A stretch of DNA of 64,000 bases, from contig OZ020269.1 in the NCBI GenBank assembly GCA_963971225.1, positions 104,022,067-104,086,066 of the forward strand, given 5' to 3'. Under the pieces are notes generated by a model, which made no database searches, was not told the origin of the DNA, and was given only the letters and a program-made list of their open reading frames with translations. Numbering within the stretch: position 1 is the stretch's first letter; every line of letters starts with the position of its first letter. The position numbers and the translations under genes were made by a program. This document shows positions 1 through 11,239 of this stretch, one piece after another. This DNA comes from Melieria omissa (lineage: Eukaryota; Arthropoda; Insecta; Diptera; Ulidiidae).

Positions 1-11
1 TTAACCAAAAC

Positions 12-170
12 CAGTGGATTCAGGGAGTGGTTTTGCGGGTTGAAAACCCCACCGAAATATTAGAGACGACTTTAAAACTATATACCAATAAAAAGGATTA
101 ATGGTTTCAACAAAATATAAAAGAATTACTTTTTGAAACCCCTCAAAAATTTTTCCTAAATCCGCCCCTG
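12..170. mobile_element. hAT-like MITE with 8-bp target duplication
   Basis: A 159-bp non-coding element starts CAGTGGATT and ends AATCCGCCCCTG, so its ends are imperfect inverted repeats of the CAGGGGCGGATT type. It is flanked on both sides by the same 8 bp, ACCAAAAC (4-11 and 171-178), the duplication length of hAT transposition. A diverged relative lies at 57360-57511. There is no coding capacity; mobilisation would need a transposase from elsewhere. Family assignment rests on the CAG-type ends and 8-bp duplication only. Confidence 0.75.
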
Positions 171-432
171 ACCAAAACTAATCTACAATTTGCATTAATT
201 GATGAATGGAACCAACCAAGAAACTGTTGAATATGCAATCGACATTCTACAAAAATAAAGGCACTCAAAGCTAGAAAGATCTCAAGTTTTCCGTACCTAC
301 AAAGACTAAATATTATATTCGCCGATATCTCGAAAGGTACACAACGGATTTAGCTAATTGTAATTGTAGAACCGATTATAGAACCGCTAATAGTAATTGT
401 CAAGGCAATCAGTCTTGTGGAAGCCCTAAGCT

Positions 433-1290
433 CTAAAGAGGAGTTGATTGAAGTGGCTGACTCACAGTTGTCCCCCAGCAAGACACAATTAGCGCATAGA
501 CGCCGTTTTGATACCAAAGCTCACCGAAACTAAACCTGGTTAGAAGTACATATGACTTAATCAACCCGGTAGAATTTTGGTATCCAAAAAGGTTTCCTAG
601 ACTTACTGTCGAGTAATTGGTCAAACAAGTAAGGAAGTGTTTCCCCAGAGACTTAAATCTTGCCTTTGCCAAAGCTGGGCAGCGACAGAGGAAGTGATTA
701 GGTGTTTCTTTCTTATCTGAATTCCCACAGTTCCTAAAGTGGGTATTGAAGGGGATGCTTAGCCTCTCCGCATGTGGACCTATGGTCCAGTGGCTTGTGA
801 TGACCGCTGTAAGCCTAGCGACGTCCGTTCGATATTTGTGTATAAGCTCGCGAGATCTCCTCTCATTGTGGGAGGGCCACATCGCCAGCGAGTTACAGTG
901 CAGATAGCAGCCCCTCTTGAGAAGTTCCATAGGTGTCGGAACCGGGACACCCAGCGATGCATCAATCGAAGCACCTGAGTGCGCCAATTCGTTCGCCCTC
1001 TCATTCCCTTCAATGTTCCTATGGCCAGGAAATCAGATAAGGGTGATAACAGCACAACGACTTAGCGCACTCAGCGCCATCTTACAGTCCTCGACCAGCC
1101 TTGACTTGACCGTGGTAGATTGTAGAGCCTTTATTGCTGCCTGACTGTCAATGAATATTGCAACCTTGCACCTATCAGTGATATGTCTCTCTACCAGTCG
1201 GCAGGCTTCCCAGACCGCCAAGACTTCTGCCCGCAAAATTGTGGCATCATTAGGTAGACGTATGGCTTCAAAGAGGAGTGAACATAGACA
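433..1290 (-). pseudogene. LINE ORF2 C-terminus, RNase H and terminal zinc region
   Basis: This is the 3' part of a non-LTR retrotransposon ORF2 read on the minus strand. An RNase H domain is visible: a segment with RAEVLAVWEA, then FIDSQAAIKAL containing the catalytic Asp, then a PGHRNIEGNERANELAHSGA segment. A UGA stop (near 1033) stands where the Trp of the usual WVPGH motif belongs, in the same frame, so this is a point nonsense change and not a frameshift. Downstream comes the Cys/His tail typical of these elements (HFLCRCPALAKARFKSLG). The reverse transcriptase part is absent, so the copy is 5' truncated. RNase H places it in the I/LOA group, not the RNase H-less Jockey group. No flanking duplication was found. 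Confidence 0.8.
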
Positions 1291-1565
1291 AAAAATTGCA
1301 GAACCCTAATTGTAGAACTATTTTTAGAAATCGATAAAAAATAAAAGTAATTAAAGTAAAAGTTGATAGAAATACTAAAGAACATAAAGATATTTATAAA
1401 ATGAAAAACTGTCAAAATGACCGCAATTGTCTTCCTAGTGTTAAGTGCATGAAAAGGTCTCAATCAAATGCCTTTTAAAGCGATAACTTAAGAAAATCAG
1501 AAAATTGCTTAGTTATTGAATATTAAAAAAAATTCAAATAATTCGTAAAGACCAAATAATAATGT

Positions 1566-1863
1566 AATAATTAATAATAATTGATTGGCACGACAGCCCG
1601 CTTACGCGAGACTAAGGCCTAGCTTCCCGCAACCACCCGTGCGTGCGTGTGAATTTTGTACGCGGGTGGAAGGGACCTACAGTTTTATGCCGGTTCCGAA
1701 CGGCAGGTTGGGAGCTTTTTCATAGGCAATTTTTACTCTCAGAGGTTTGCCATTTCCAGCTGAGAGGACAGCCACCGAAAGAGAAAACGAGTTTCCCGTT
1801 ATTTTTTTTAGGTGTTACTACCGCTGGACCGCGCACTAACCAACTGAGCCACGGCGGCTGCGG
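1566..1863 (-). mobile_element. tRNA-derived SINE, type A, copy 1
   Basis: A 298-bp SINE lies on the minus strand, bounded by a perfect 13-bp target duplication (caaataataatgt at 1553-1565 and 1864-1876). Its head at the 1863 side reads as a tRNA A-box region (GTGGCTCAGTTGGTTAGTGC); the B box is eroded. The central domain contains GGGACCTACAGTTTTATGCC on the plus strand and is shared with the copies at 61844 and 55634. The 3' end in the sense direction is GGGCTGTCGTGCCAATCAA followed by an AT-rich tail. An apparent 75-codon ORF across it is a by-product. Confidence 0.85.
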
Positions 1864-1876
1864 CAAATAATAATGT

Positions 1877-2464
1877 GGTAATAAATAAATCAATTATTTC
1901 ATTTGAATTAGTAATTCACTCATGAATTCTGTATTCATTGGTTCTTTCATTACTAGAAATAGGAGACCGTATTTGAAAAGGAAAAGTTTATAAAAAGTAA
2001 TTGTTAGTGTGTCATTGTTAAAGAATCCTAGTCATTGAATAATAGATACATTAAATGGTGCACACAGAGGGGGAGTTTGGGGGTTTAAACCCGTCGTCCA
2101 AATACAAAGATTGCTCATGCAAAAAATGGTTTCAAATGGAATGGAGCTCAAAAGTTGTACGCCAAATCCTCAAACTCATCGAGTTGTTAGTTATTAAATT
2201 TTGTTTTCATATTATTATTAATCCAAATTTTTTTTCCAGAAATTTTAAGTACTGGAATCACATATCTATTAAATTAAGGAGTTAATAATAAATAATTATA
2301 ATTAGTGATATTCACACAATGATTAACACAAATCTGTTGGATAACTCTAGGTTAATTAATTATAAGTGGTTAGATGATGCGTTATTTGGTAATAATATAT
2401 AATTTATTTATAATTCAGCCAAAGGCTTCTACAGTCAGTGCTGCCTGGTATTTTTTTGTACAAA
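1877..2464. other. AT-rich spacer, nothing recognised
   Basis: AT-rich unique-looking sequence. I see no gene, RNA or repeat structure. Confidence 0.5.
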
Positions 2465-2885
2465 TGTTACTTTAAAATAAAATTAAAAAAATAAAATAAA
2501 ATGAAATCTAATAAAATAAAAAAAATAAAAGATATTTAAAAAAACATAAGATAAAAATAAAATAAAATAAAATAAAATAAAATAAAATAAAATAAAATAA
2601 AATAAAATAAAATGAAATGAAATGGAATGAAATGAAATGAAATGAAATGAAATGAAATGAAATGAAATGAACTGAACTGAACTGAAATGAAATGAAATGA
2701 ACTGAAATGAACTGAAATGAACTGAACTGAACTGAAATGAAATGAAATGAAATGAAGTGAAATGAAATGAAATGAAATAAAATCAAATAAATTAAAATAA
2801 AATAAAATAAAATAAAATAAAATAAAAAAAATTAAAAATAAAATAAAATAAATTAAAATTAAATTAAATTAAAATTAAAAAATAT
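2465..2885. repeat. AAATA/AAATG pentanucleotide microsatellite
   Basis: Pure AAATA blocks flank a central block of AAATG and AACTG variants, then the tract decays into AAATTA and AAATT. The periodicity keeps long frames open on the minus strand, which explains a 92-codon Phe/Ser-rich ORF that is not a gene. Confidence 0.95.
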
Positions 2886-4240
2886 TTATAATTTTAACCA
2901 TAGCATTTAACAACTAAAGCACTAATAAGAAATAACCATTATTTTGTATTTACCTGGTTTTTACAAATAAATTCTGTATCATTAGTCAGATTTGAACCCA
3001 ACATCGATATCCACAATATTCAAACATTAATTATGGTTAGTGGAGCTCCATGAAGTCTTCAATTTCGATCTACTTCTCTCTAATCCAGACATGTGTAGAA
3101 TGTTCAACAAAAACTATAATAATACTTTTTCACCCCTCTGCGTGTAACATTACCAAGCAATTTGCGACCGCGCTATCAATTCGCCATGAGCCACAATATC
3201 CATTGTCTGTTTTGACACCTATTCGGCTTTGGGCCGTTGGAAATGTGATCAGGTAAAAATAAATCAAAATTGTAATGCCAACAACAATTTACTTTCATTT
3301 GAATCCCACAAAAATAACAATTAATTTTAAATCTATTTTTGTTTCATTTCTTTTTTTCAACGCACAAAAAGGCAAATCACATTTCTTCCTAAATACACCA
3401 AAAACAATAATAGCAATGCAAGCTACAAAAACAACATGAAAACCAAAAATTCAAGTATTTGAAGATTTTGTTCCAACAATAGCAACAACAACTCACATTT
3501 GTAATAGTTGCATTATGAAGAGGGACACAGAGAGCGAGAGAACGAGCGAGCAAGAAAAAGGGGCACACGTCAATTTCCATTGTGCGAGGTCAGTTGTTGT
3601 TGCGCTGCTCGCTTTGTGCAGGATGTGGGCGCATATCCAACGATTTCTGGTTATTCTGTCGTTGTATGCGATATTTTGTCGCCGTTCACGTGACGCCTAC
3701 CGCTGCTTGTGTGCAGCTGAGGCGGCCAACGACGAGAGTTGGTTCACAAAAACTCAGCTGGAGTTCACACCACACCACCAAATGTTGGCTGCAACGAAAG
3801 CCAAATAGAATTAAAGTAAAATTTTGTAAATGAAAAATGAAAAAGAGGCGTTTAGGGAGAAGGTAACAAAGGTGCCTGAAATTTGTGTAGAACAAAAAAA
3901 TGGAATTAATTGCTTATGGTTAGCAGCTGAGGTTTTTGGGTGAAAGGCGAATGTGGATTTTGTTGGCTGTTTCAGTGTGAACGATGACCGCACTATGAGA
4001 ACGTACACATATGCTTCGATATAGTGTGGTTGTTCTGAAATGCCTGTGAAACGAAATCAGTGGCAAGGACGAAATCCAATTACTTGACTGTATAGTCAAA
4101 TATTCTTTTTCTTGAGCAAAATTGTAACAAAAACTACCAGGACTGGTAGAAATGATTGATGAGATTCCACTGATTCTATGTTAAGTAAGAAGACGTGAGA
4201 TGCTATCAACTCAAGTACAAAGACCTAGTTAGACTATGCA
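2886..4240. other. Spacer with one GC-richer island
   Basis: No gene is recognised. A GC-richer stretch near 3500-3790 (gagagcgagagaacgagcgag onwards) has overlapping open frames on both strands, none with a recognisable domain. It could be regulatory DNA; that is only inference from composition. Confidence 0.4.
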
Positions 4241-4249
4241 ACTTTAATA

Positions 4250-4580
4250 TTCGAACTGGGTTCAAAGCAGCATTTTCAGACTTCCAAGGGGCTGTCGGTC
4301 TTAGGACTAATTCTAAATCTGTTTATCAAACCGAGCACAAAGATTCAACCTAGAGAAAGTTTTTAGTTTGATAACTCGAATTTGGTTCAAGCATAATCCA
4401 GACTTCCAAGGGACTAGTCGGTCTTAGGATTAATTTTAAAATAGAAGGTGTAAACTTCAATCAATACGAGCACAAAGATCAAACCTTGAAAAATTATTGA
4501 CTTTGAATACTCGAATTAGGTTCGAAGCATATTTCAGACTTACCAGCTATTAGGCAATATTAGGACCGATTCTACAATTG
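4250..4580. repeat. Diverged tandem repeat, about 130-bp unit, 3 copies
   Basis: The block containing 'cagacttccaaggg' and 'ggtcttagga' followed by 'gagcacaaagat' recurs near 4276, 4406 and 4530. The units are strongly diverged and the third is degraded. Confidence 0.7.
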
Positions 4581-5220
4581 TTGTTCATCGTATCAATCTA
4601 GAAAGACTAATTAATGAAACGATTATTACTTAGAATGAAAAACTTGGTTTCATCTTCAAGGTAGAAATGTCATATTGCTAACAAGTATAGATAGAACTTA
4701 AAGCTAACAATGAGACAATGCAACTAACACCATTTCCTTTCTTATCGTTGATCTTAATGTGTAGTTCTACTTTCTGACAAAATGAGAGTCTCACATTGAA
4801 TATTGAACTGAGTGTTTAAAACTGGTAATCACTTTGTTCTCCAATTCTTCTAGACTGATATTCATGTCCCTATTGGTTATAATATCGGAACAAATCACAT
4901 AACTGACAGTGCGCTATGTCTTGCTTGTGGGGGGCGGAGGTCGGAGAGGCTATGAGACGGCGAACCGCTTTCTGTTGCCCTGTTCCGCGTACGCACGAAT
5001 CCGGCTGGAGACAATCGGCACTGATGTGTCGAGAAACCACTACATTGGCCCCACAGAACCTACTGAGATTTCTTCGGAGGTTGTGTGGATTTGAAGAAAT
5101 TAGCTGGAAACTCATAGTGCTGTGGTTGCTAGGCTGTTCAGACAAAGGAACACATTCGGTCCAAGCAGCAACCAGCCCGAAATTTACTTTGAATCCGAAT
5201 TGAAAATATTAGAACAATTA
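4581..5220. other. Spacer, nothing recognised
   Basis: No gene or repeat is recognised. A GC-richer patch at about 4910-5100 has open frames on both strands that share no family motif. Confidence 0.4.
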
Positions 5221-5224
5221 CAAA

Positions 5225-5460
5225 GAGCACAACTAGAGAGATGATCGATGTTCAAAACTCGTGTTACGAACTAAAGTAAGACTCTGTCTAGGCCCAGGAA
5301 ATAGAAACATAGGCCTTGACTCAACAATGAGACTAGAACGAGAGAAATGATCGAGGTTCAAAACTTTGGTTACGAACTAAAGTAGAACTCTGTCCATGCC
5401 CAGGAAATAGAAAAATAGACCTGGACTCAACAATGATGCTAGAACGATGAGTCGACGTTC
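5225..5460. repeat. Tandem duplication, about 106-bp unit
   Basis: The segment with 'ttacgaactaaagta', 'aactctgtc' and 'ggcccaggaaatag' occurs twice (near 5263 and 5369), about 106 bp apart, with moderate divergence. It merges into the 84-bp array beginning near 5720. Confidence 0.7.
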
Positions 5461-5719
5461 TATGAATCATTACAGATATGGTAACCTAATCGAAGTAGAA
5501 AAATTGCACAATTGACTTTGTCAGACATTAGAAAAGACTAGCAGAGAACTGGTACTAAAAGAATTTGAGAAAGCAGAACTGAAGAGATAATCGAGATACA
5601 AGAACCAAAGTAGTATTTGAGGAGAGTTACGACATTTCTAACTAAACTCGACTTTCTAGAACCAACAATGAGACAAGAATTTGTATTACATTAACTGCAA
5701 AAGTTGAACTGTAGAGATA

Positions 5720-6580
5720 ATCGAAATCTAATACTTAGACTTGAATTTAAAGAAGAGTAGTGACTTATCCAAGGAGAATAAGTTTGATACTAGAGCCAGC
5801 AATGTGACGAGAGTTGTTTTAGAACCATTTTGGGAACCAAGATTGATACTAGAACCAGAGATGAGACGAGAATCGATCATAAAGATCATGTATAAAGTTG
5901 TCTTATAACTACTTTGGGTTCCAGGACTGATACTAGAACCAGAGACAAGACGAGACAAAAATAGATCATTAAGATCATGACGAACGTTGTTTTAAAACTA
6001 TTTTGGGGACCAGCACTGTTACTGGAATCAGAGACGAGACGAGAATCGATCATTAAGATCATGACGAGAGTTGTCTTAGAACTATTTTGTTGACCAGAAT
6101 TGATACTAGAACAAGAAATGAGACGACAATCGATCATTAAGATCATTACGAGAGTTTTCTTAGAACTATTTTAGGAACCTGGACTGATACTAGAACCAGA
6201 GACTAGAGGAGACTCGATCGTTAAGATCATGACGAGTGTTGTTTTAAAACTATTTTGGGGACCAGCACTGATACTGGAATTAGAGACGAGACGAGAATCG
6301 ATCATTAAGATCATGACGAGAGTTGTTTTAGAACAATTTTGTTGACCAGGACTAATTCTAGAACCAGAACTAGAACCAGAACTAGAGGAAAATCAATCGT
6401 TAAGATCATGACGAGAGTTGTCTTAGAAATATTTTGGGGACTAGCACTGATACTAGAACCAGAGATGAGAGGAGAATCGATCATTAAGATCATTATACAG
6501 ACCCAAAATTGATATCTTACCGAAAAGGTGGACTTCAACTGGGCTCCAAAGCAGCTCTCTGACTGCACCAGGGATGGAAC
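5720..6580. repeat. 84-bp minisatellite, about 10 units
   Basis: The unit 'atcattaagatcatgacgag' followed by 'gttgttttagaactattttg' and 'accagcactgatactagaac' recurs near 5964, 6048, 6133, 6216, 6300 and 6479, with degraded copies outside. The 84-bp period is a multiple of three, so minus-strand frames stay open through several units (5728-5958, 5886-6146, 6311-6568), giving repetitive low-complexity peptides that I do not consider genes. Confidence 0.85.
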
Positions 6581-6987
6581 TAGAATTAGAACCAGCCATG
6601 CCAGTCTTCAGATGGAAACGGGTATTAGGACAATTAGAAAGAGCAGCACTAGAACCAAGACTAGGGACTAGGGACTAAGGTGTTTTTTGATATCATTCCC
6701 ATAGATTCCATCGCTAAGTTCATCAACGCCGGCCAACTGAAGCATTACTAAATACACCTAGAATTGTGCCAAATTTTCATTTCAATGACAAAAAGTTTAA
6801 TCTCCCGACAGCAATTTAAATCAATCACCACATCAAGTGTGCAAATTTCCTTTTTTTGATTTTTGCATTGTTCATACGCCAATCATTGCTAAACCATACC
6901 ATAATCACAAATCGTGGCAGTGTTTTTTGGTGCCAACATTTTTACAAATTGACAGTAATTAAACTTGAGTGGCCATTAGCAGCGGCC

Positions 6988-7024
6988 TATAAATTGTCGA
7001 GCTGCGCCCATAGTACAGACAGTG
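6988..7024 (+). promoter_or_regulatory. TATA box and initiator of OBP gene 1
   Basis: TATAAATT at 6988-6995 lies about 31 bp before an initiator-like ACAGTG (about 7019-7024). This is the normal fly TATA-to-start spacing and predicts a 5' UTR of about 30 nt before the ATG at 7050. Confidence 0.75.
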
Positions 7025-7049
7025 TCGCATCGACAGGTTAACTCCAAAG

Positions 7050-7537
7050 ATGAACTTTTCAATTTTGTTGTGTTTGATTGTGGTGGCTTCGGCGCCCATT
7101 GCACTGGTAAGTGGAATTTATTAAAAAAAAATTATTGAGAAATTCTATAATAAACAATCCTTTCTTATTTGCAGTGTGATAAACAGAAACTAGACGAAAA
7201 AATGGGCGAAATTTTCGAGGTATGTCGCAAGGAGGTGAAAGTGACTCCTGTCGAATTTGCTGCATTCAATGAAAATCGCAGGGATCCGGCACGCATTACC
7301 GATAACATCAAATGTCTGTTGAAATGCAGCCTGGAAAAGTTGACTGTGCTGAAGCCGGATGGCAGCGTCGATGAAGCGCTAACAGCACAAATTTTCAACG
7401 ATTTCGAAAATGTGAAGAATTCAAAAATCGATGTTTCAAAGGTGATTAAGACATGTAAGGATGTCAAAGGCCCCAACGATTGTGAATCGGCCTATATGAA
7501 ACTAAAGTGTCTGGTAGATGAAGGAGTGCTCATGTAA
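7050..7537 (+). CDS. Classic odorant-binding protein, gene 1 (two exons)
   Basis: This encodes a secreted pheromone/odorant-binding protein of 139 residues, expected to carry small hydrophobic ligands in sensillum lymph or other extracellular fluid. Exon 1 is 7050-7106, the intron 7107-7174 (gtaagt..tttgcag, 68 bp, phase 0) and exon 2 7175-7537 with stop TAA. The ATG at 7050 follows the TATA box and opens a hydrophobic signal peptide (MNFSILLCLIVVASA). Six cysteines at 36, 66, 70, 113, 122 and 131 give C-x29-C-x3-C-x42-C-x8-C-x8-C, the classic OBP pattern. An additional Cys20 directly follows the intron. The segments NIKCLLKCSLEK and GPNDCESAY resemble the fly Obp56-type group, but I cannot assign an orthologue. 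It is a tandem paralog of the gene at 10743: same orientation, size and intron position. Confidence 0.93.
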
Positions 7538-7587
7538 ACAGCTGCAGTGCCTAATGCAATTTTTTCAAAAAATTCATTTATGGAAAC

Positions 7588-7593
7588 AATAAA
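7588..7593 (+). terminator. Poly(A) signal of OBP gene 1
   Basis: AATAAA lies 51 bp after the stop codon, just before the large repeat that starts near 7655. Confidence 0.75.
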
Positions 7594-7654
7594 CAAAACA
7601 ATTTGCATACATTCGAACGACTTTTTGTATGCAAAACTAATCTTGTTAAACAGG

Positions 7655-7781
7655 TTAGTAGTAGTTGTTAAACAGTAGTTGAAATAGTAGTAGTAGTAGT
7701 AGAAGTAGTTGTAGTTGTAGTTGGAGTAGTAGTAGTAGTAGAAGTAGTAGTAGTAGTAGTAGTAGTACTGGTAGTAGTAGT

Positions 7782-7813
<32 letters not shown>

Positions 7814-7896
7814 ATAGTAGTAGAAGTAGTAGTAGTAGTAGTACTGGTAGTAGTAGTAGTAGTAGTAGTAGTAGCAGTAGTAGTAGTAGTAGTAGC

Positions 7897-7964
<68 letters not shown>

Positions 7965-8366
7965 AAGTAGAAGTGGTAGTAGTAGTTGTAGTAGTAGTAG
8001 TTGTAGTTATAGTTATAGTTGTAGTTGTAGTTGTAGTTGTAGTTGTAGTTGTAGTTGTAGTTGTAGTTGTAGTTGTAGTTGTAGTTGTAGTTGTAGTTGT
8101 AGTTGTAGTTGTAGTTGTAGTTGTAGTTGTAGTTGTAGTTGTAGTTGTAGTTGTAGTTGTAGTTGTAGTTGTAGTTGTAGTTGTAGTTGTAGTTGTAGTT
8201 GTAGTTGTAGTTGTAGTTGTAGTTGTAGTTGTAGTTGTAGTTGTAGTTGTAGTTGTAGTTGTAGTTGTAGTTGTAGTTGTAGTTGTAGTTGTAGTTGTAG
8301 TTGTAGTTGTAGTTGTAGTTGTAGTTGTAGTTATAGTTGTAGTTGTAGTTGTAGTAAAAGTAGCAA

Positions 8367-8399
<33 letters not shown>

Positions 8400-8534
8400 G
8401 AGTAGTAGTAGTAGTAGTAGTAGTAGTAATAGTAGAAGTAGTATTAGTAGTAGTAGTAGTAGTAGTAGTACTGGTACTAGTAGTAGTAGTAGTAGTAGTA
8501 GTACTGGTACTAGTAGTAGTACTAGTAGTAGTAA

Positions 8535-8568
<34 letters not shown>

Positions 8569-8603
8569 TGTACTGGTACTAGTAGTAGTACTAGTAGTAG
8601 TAA

Positions 8604-8641
<38 letters not shown>

Positions 8642-8700
8642 CTGGTACTAGTAGTAGTACTAGTAGTAGTAATAGTAGTAGTAGTAGTAGTAGTAATCGT
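7655..8700. repeat. 1-kb (TAG)n and (GTAGTT)n repeat
   Basis: Three blocks are visible: interrupted AGT trinucleotides to about 7990; a nearly pure GTAGTT hexanucleotide run to about 8350 (roughly 60 units); then trinucleotides organised in longer units marked by 'actggtactagtagtagt' at about 8470, 8503, 8571 and 8641. The repeat translates as poly-Val or poly-Leu in long open frames; these are not genes. Runs this long are prone to length polymorphism and assembly error. Confidence 0.97.
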
Positions 8701-8704
8701 AGTA

Positions 8705-9425
8705 TCTGATATCTCTTCTCGCCTCCCAATAACTTCACTCCGTCACTTCACTGCAAACCTCTAATCTAGGGAATCTAACTCAAGTCTTACTAGTCTTAAT
8801 TACCTTTAGGCCCCGCCCCCCTTGATATCTGACTTATAAAACGACTTTAAGCCAGAGGCTCTCAGAATGAGGTACAATCTTTGGAGGCGGAAAAAAGCTC
8901 AAAAACCAATGCTTTAGATTTTATTTACTTTGCATTCGACTTATAATAAATTTGTATCAGTTTCAAATTTACCAAACCTCAAAAATATTTTTTATACTTT
9001 ACTATAGTTAATTTTTAATCACAATTTCCCTTCATTCTTCTTCCCTTTCTTCTATACTTCACTTCTTCCTCATGCACTACAATATTTTACCAATTTCAAG
9101 CTGTAACTTTCAACTTTACCTACATAACCTCAAAAATACTTCCCATAGCTCACTTTGCCAAGACCCAGTTTTAAATCCAACCCGAGATCAGGAGACTAAG
9201 ACCATCTAAGCTTGTTTAGCTTTCTTTGAACTTTTGTCCAGCTCTTCTTATATCATTGAATTTGACTTAAAGCTCGGCAAATGTTTGTACTCATTTTTAG
9301 TCTCACTTACTTTATATTACAGAATCTAACCTCAATTTAACTACTCCCTATTTACAAAGGCTTTAGGCTCTTGTTACCAGAGGCTTTAAGTTCGAGTCCT
9401 TGGTCGAGCTGCATACAGTAGATGA
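8705..9425. other. Spacer, nothing recognised
   Basis: AT-rich sequence with C/T-rich patches; no gene, RNA or transposon hallmark is seen. Confidence 0.45.
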
Positions 9426-9429
9426 ACAT

Positions 9430-9560
9430 TTTACGAAAGGTACGAGTGTTGCATACACATTTCAAACAGGTAAAATTTTTGGTATCACAACGGGCATATA
9501 CAGGGTGTGTCTTCTACAAAGGCAGTCTTCTTCCACCATAACCTATCTACCTACCCACGC
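9430..9560 (+). mobile_element. SINE/LINE 3' tail fragment
   Basis: 'gtgttgcatacacatttcaa', 'ggtatcacaacggg' and 'gtgtgtctt' occur in the same order as in the 3' part of the composite SINE at 55634-56049 (read on its sense strand), ending in 'cataacctatctacc'. No clear target duplication was found, so the ends are approximate. Confidence 0.65.
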
Positions 9561-9756
9561 ACAGGATTTTATTTGACTATCAAAGAACTTAATGTAAACA
9601 TAAACAACATGGGACCAAAAAGACTTATAATCTCACTTGAAGTCTCTTTCGAAATATCATAAACCTGCTGGCTTTCATCTATGTAGTTTCATGCTTCAAA
9701 ACCAGCTCGCAAAACTTCTATTAAACTTAGCCAACATCAAATGATGAAAAAGAATC

Positions 9757-9805
9757 ATCGAGACTGAATTTTTTCTCTCATGACAACTCTGTCTCGTAGA
9801 TTGCA
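9757..9805. repeat. 50-bp dispersed duplicate, copy 1
   Basis: About 50 bp containing 'actgaattttttctctcatg' and 'acaactctgtctc' is nearly identical to 14844-14893, while the flanks differ. The repeat family is unidentified. Confidence 0.75.
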
Positions 9806-10640
9806 CTACTGGGTTAGACATTTCAACTTCATGCCAAGTGAATTTACGTCTCCAACGTGCAACTTTCTTCTAACTTCGCATGCTTCCTGTTACCTTTAAA
9901 ATCATTAAAATTACTCTAATTTCTGTTCATGTTAATAAAAAATTGAATACCTGTATTCAAGGCGATCCTCCATACCCCTAGGCATGATTGCTATTGTCTT
10001 TGAAATTTTTTAAATAATTCTAATTTTTATTTTCTAAAACAATCCAAAAAATTGAGCACTACAGTGTTAAACTCATTTCACCTTCATTCAAGGTGACTGT
10101 ACTCAATAGCTAAATTATTTAAACAAATCTCCAGTACATGGCGTCAGCTGGAGATTATTTGTCATTATCCATTATTATCGGTAATGAAGTTATAATTTGC
10201 TCGAAATGACATACGAGATGAGACATAAATTTTCCCAAAATTCAACACACAACTAATCACAGCCGAACAAAAACAAACAGCACACAACAACAAATCAAAA
10301 ACAATAGCAACTATAACAATGACAGCGTGAATATTCCACAATGTGAATTATTGATTTGCCATTTAAGTTGTCTAATTGTGTTTGTTTATTGCAATAATTG
10401 AATAAATAAACCAACACTGATTGCACAAAAGGCCGAAACAATTCCACAACCAAATATGAAACGAAAAAACACACATTTTTGCAAATTATCAACGAACGCA
10501 CAAAAACCATATACAAAATAATTGCGCCTATTAATTTGTATGAAAAGCGCAAATTTTGCGGTTTACAAAATTACATCAACAAAAACAAAACAACAACAAA
10601 AACACATGGAAAAATTGGATGTTTCCGTTTCATTTTCCCA
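9806..10640. other. Upstream region of OBP gene 2
   Basis: AT-rich, with CAA-rich stretches from about 10250 to 10600. No coding gene is recognised. It must contain whatever upstream control OBP gene 2 has; I can point to no specific site. Confidence 0.4.
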
Positions 10641-10648
10641 TATTTTAG

Positions 10649-10686
10649 TATAAAAGCGCATTACGCCCACTGACAGCACATCAGTG
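10649..10686 (+). promoter_or_regulatory. TATA box and initiator of OBP gene 2
   Basis: TATAAAAG at 10649-10656 is followed about 34 bp later by the initiator match TCAGTG at 10681-10686, predicting a 5' UTR of about 60 nt before the ATG at 10743. Confidence 0.8.
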
Positions 10687-10742
10687 TTTCGACATATTAA
10701 TTTGAAAACGCTTGACAGACAGGCGAACAATTGTGCAACACA

Positions 10743-11216
10743 ATGAGAACTGCTGCATTTGGACTGGCAACGCTGTCGGCACTAGTTGCACTGGCAATGG
10801 TGAGCAGTGAGCCAAGAAGTGTGTAAGAAATTTCACAACATTTTTTGACGTCTCGACAGTGCGATCCCAAGGCGGACTTCGAACGCTTCAACAAGATTTG
10901 CCTGACCGAGGCACAGGTGACCGAAGCCGAGATGAGGCAATTCGTGTCGAACGGCATGAAGGCCTCCGATGCCAAGGACAACGTCAAGTGCCACATGAAG
11001 TGCATCTTGGAGAAGCAGGGTATCATGCAGAGCGGCAAGTACAATGAAGATGCGGCCATCAAAATGCTCAAAGAGATTCCACAACTGAAGGATCACTATG
11101 CGGAAATCGAGAAGGCAGTGCAGAGTTGCAAGAACGAGAAAGGCTCCAATGACTGCGACACCGCCTTCAAGATTACAATGTGCATAAAGGAGCAAAAGTC
11201 TCAGGTCACAGCCTAG
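10743..11216 (+). CDS. Classic odorant-binding protein, gene 2 (two exons)
   Basis: This encodes a secreted odorant-binding protein of 137 residues. Exon 1 is 10743-10799, the intron 10800-10859 (gtgagc..cgacag, 60 bp, phase 0) and exon 2 10860-11216 with stop TAG. Residues 1-19 form a hydrophobic Ala/Leu-rich signal peptide. Cysteines at 33, 63, 67, 109, 118 and 127 give C-x29-C-x3-C-x41-C-x8-C-x8-C, matching classic OBPs; Cys20 after the intron is an extra, as in gene 1. The body has NVKCHMKCILEKQGI and a GSNDCDTAFK segment before the fifth cysteine, typical of fly Obp56-like proteins. Intron position and phase equal those of the gene at 7050, so the two arose by tandem duplication, though their sequences are well diverged. 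The start is supported by the TATA box and initiator upstream. Confidence 0.94.
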
Positions 11217-11233
11217 AAGGAAATTTTTTAAAC

Positions 11234-11239
11234 AATAAA
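11234..11239 (+). terminator. Poly(A) signal of OBP gene 2
   Basis: AATAAA lies 18 bp after the stop codon; a second AATAAA lies near 11292. Confidence 0.75.

Noticed and set aside
7973..8764. 263-codon poly-Val ORF and its Leu-rich opposite-strand partner
   Set aside because: Pure by-product of the TAG/GTAGTT repeat; no start context, no domain.
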